Positions 63,042 through 64,000 of a stretch of DNA of 64,000 bases are shown one piece after another (position 1 is the stretch's first letter; every line of letters starts with the position of its first letter). The stretch is from the NCBI GenBank assembly GCA_033558025.1, contig JAUCEF010000009.1, positions 1,798,001-1,862,000 on the forward strand. The letters are read 5' to 3'. Made by a program: the position numbers and the translations under genes. Source of the DNA: Phytophthora sp. 'mugwort' (Eukaryota > Oomycota > Peronosporomycetes > Peronosporales > Peronosporaceae). The notes below the pieces were generated by a model, which saw only the letters and a program-made list of their open reading frames with translations, was not told the DNA's origin and did no database searches.

Positions 63042-64000
63042 TCGTTGGCGTTCGTTCGTCGATTTTCAGAGTAGCGGCCCAAAGTTCGTAGGTTAGTTTC
63101 CTGGATCGATGTCAGTTGCAGCCAGGGGCGCATGTAGCACAAACGGTCCGTGTTTTGACACAACCGTGTATTGGGGTACGCGTGATCGACGACGGACTCA
63201 AGCCGTCGCCGATGCACTCGCTACTCAATATTCGCCACATTCGCTTCCAATCCCTCCGCGAACTGCCGCCGTGTCTGGATAATGTATCCTTCAATTGCGC
63301 TGCCGTTGGTGCTGATAGTGCTGGCGCCCTCCTGTTGGCGCAGTTTGTCATGAATCCTTCAGGTTGGTCAAGTTTCCACCTCTCACCTGTCCAGTGGCTG
63401 ATGAGCTTTTTCCAGCACGCTTGCGCACTAGGGCATCCCTAGAATATGTGCTCGATTGTCTCCTTTGTCCCCCTGCAGCATCGTAGCTTTCTGCAACTGT
63501 TATGCATTTCTCTCGTTTTATGATACAGGTTCAGTTGCCGTGTACTACGCGGACCCGACCCATATTTGTACTCAGTAAGCTCGTTGCTGTGGTTCCATAC
63601 TTGCTTCGGTGTCTGATGAGCCGCGGCCGCTTGCCATTGCCTGCTTTTCGCGGTTTGAGCTAACTTTTCCAGCAGTCCATCCAATCTTACGCCGACCCCT
63701 TATACTTCTTTGTACGGCTTTTTGAGGGCCTTCCATACGTGTTTGTTTGCGATTGTGCCCGGTACTCTACACGAAAACCGGTGAATGAGAGGATGCGCGT
63801 AGAAGACTATGCTGCCCTCCCCTTCAAACTGCTCGCAACTTGCGCCGATCTTGTGTCGTTATATCATCCTCTCCGTTGTCCCCTGCGACTCGCCACGGCG
63901 TTCCATCCATTTGTTGCTCTAGGACGATGCTTCCTCCTCTTCTCTCAGCGGGATCCCTCACAGTTCCTCGAGTCTGCCCTGCTGTTGTAAATTCCCAGTC
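63042..64000 (-). pseudogene. Non-LTR retrotransposon (LINE) 3' fragment, zf-RVT type, continues past the window
   Basis: On the minus strand: KQVWNHSNELTEYKYGSGPR, LNLYHKTREMHNSCRKLRC-like, CRGTKETIEHIF then a stop and GCPSAQACWKKLISHWTGER, EGFMTNCANRRAPALSAPTA. The spacing Cys...ETIEHIF(W)xCPxAQxCW is the zinc-binding RT-associated domain (zf-RVT) near the C-terminus of LINE polyproteins. One stop and a frame change are visible; the part above 63700 (VWKALKKPYKEV and ...) continues off the right edge. Confidence 0.6.

Noticed and set aside
1..64000. RXLR or Crinkler effector genes, expected in Phytophthora
   Set aside because: No frame joins a signal peptide to RXLR...EER or LFLAK motifs; RxLR strings that occur lie in shadows or transposase.
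1..64000. CRISPR arrays, operons, riboswitches
   Set aside because: The window is eukaryotic; no regular spacer-repeat array is seen.

Overview
The window looks like a gene-sparse, repeat-rich stretch of an oomycete genome, most likely Phytophthora or another Peronosporales. The grounds are: one-repeat Myb proteins ending in a THAQKYR version of the SHAQKYF helix; bZIP factors whose basic region lacks the canonical asparagine; short GT-AG introns of roughly 70-90 nt; an initiator matching the oomycete consensus TCATTYYNCAWTTT; and transposon families (SWIM-finger MULEs, Harbinger, PiggyBac, Ulp1-protease remnants, oomycete-type Gypsy) that I recognise from Phytophthora. I see no operons, ribosome binding sites, CRISPR arrays, rRNA or convincing tRNA. 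These assignments come from reading translations by eye, with no database search.

Layout. 0-4.2 kb: an acidic two-exon protein (34-1442), a long foldback repeat (1522-2019), a two-exon BLOC-1/Snapin-like small protein (2044-2469), a serine-rich conserved protein (2754-3218, minus) and an NTF2-fold protein (3735-4109, minus). 4.6-12 kb: a complete but dead pogo/Tigger element with TIRs and a TA duplication (4631-6711), an abutting dead Tc1-type element, and a decayed MULE. 12.9-13.7 kb: intact single-exon electron transfer flavoprotein beta subunit. 14-20.5 kb: mostly non-coding, then a Myb-like helper remnant and a second SWIM-type MULE pseudogene. 21.6-26.0 kb: an intact 928-residue SulP transporter with STAS and cyclic-nucleotide-binding-like domains, convergent with an intact homoserine O-acetyltransferase. 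26.3-47 kb: a graveyard of Harbinger fragments, a Ulp1-like protease pseudogene cut by a foldback MITE, Gypsy gag (+) and pol (-) facing each other, PiggyBac, a three-exon minus-strand gene of unknown function, a gag/aspartic-protease remnant, and a 5-kb PIF/Harbinger element (41926-46967) with TIRs and a TAA duplication whose transposase is split by about 3.4 kb carrying a PIF1-like helicase pseudogene.

47.6-58.6 kb holds transcription-factor and metabolic genes: an intact three-exon bZIP gene and an adjacent disabled paralogue, an acyl-CoA oxidase pseudogene with several stops and frameshifts, and two same-strand paralogous Myb genes sharing a C-terminal motif. 61.0-61.9 kb is a patatin-like phospholipase with one in-frame TGA. 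The window ends in a non-LTR retrotransposon (LINE) fragment.

The intact genes are housekeeping (mitochondrial electron transfer, methionine synthesis, transport) or regulatory (bZIP, Myb); nothing suggests a shared pathway. The most notable structures are the split Harbinger element with its helicase-bearing insert, the convergent Gypsy gag/pol arrangement, the protease pseudogene with a three-arm foldback inside it, and the bZIP pair with histidine in place of the DNA-contacting asparagine.
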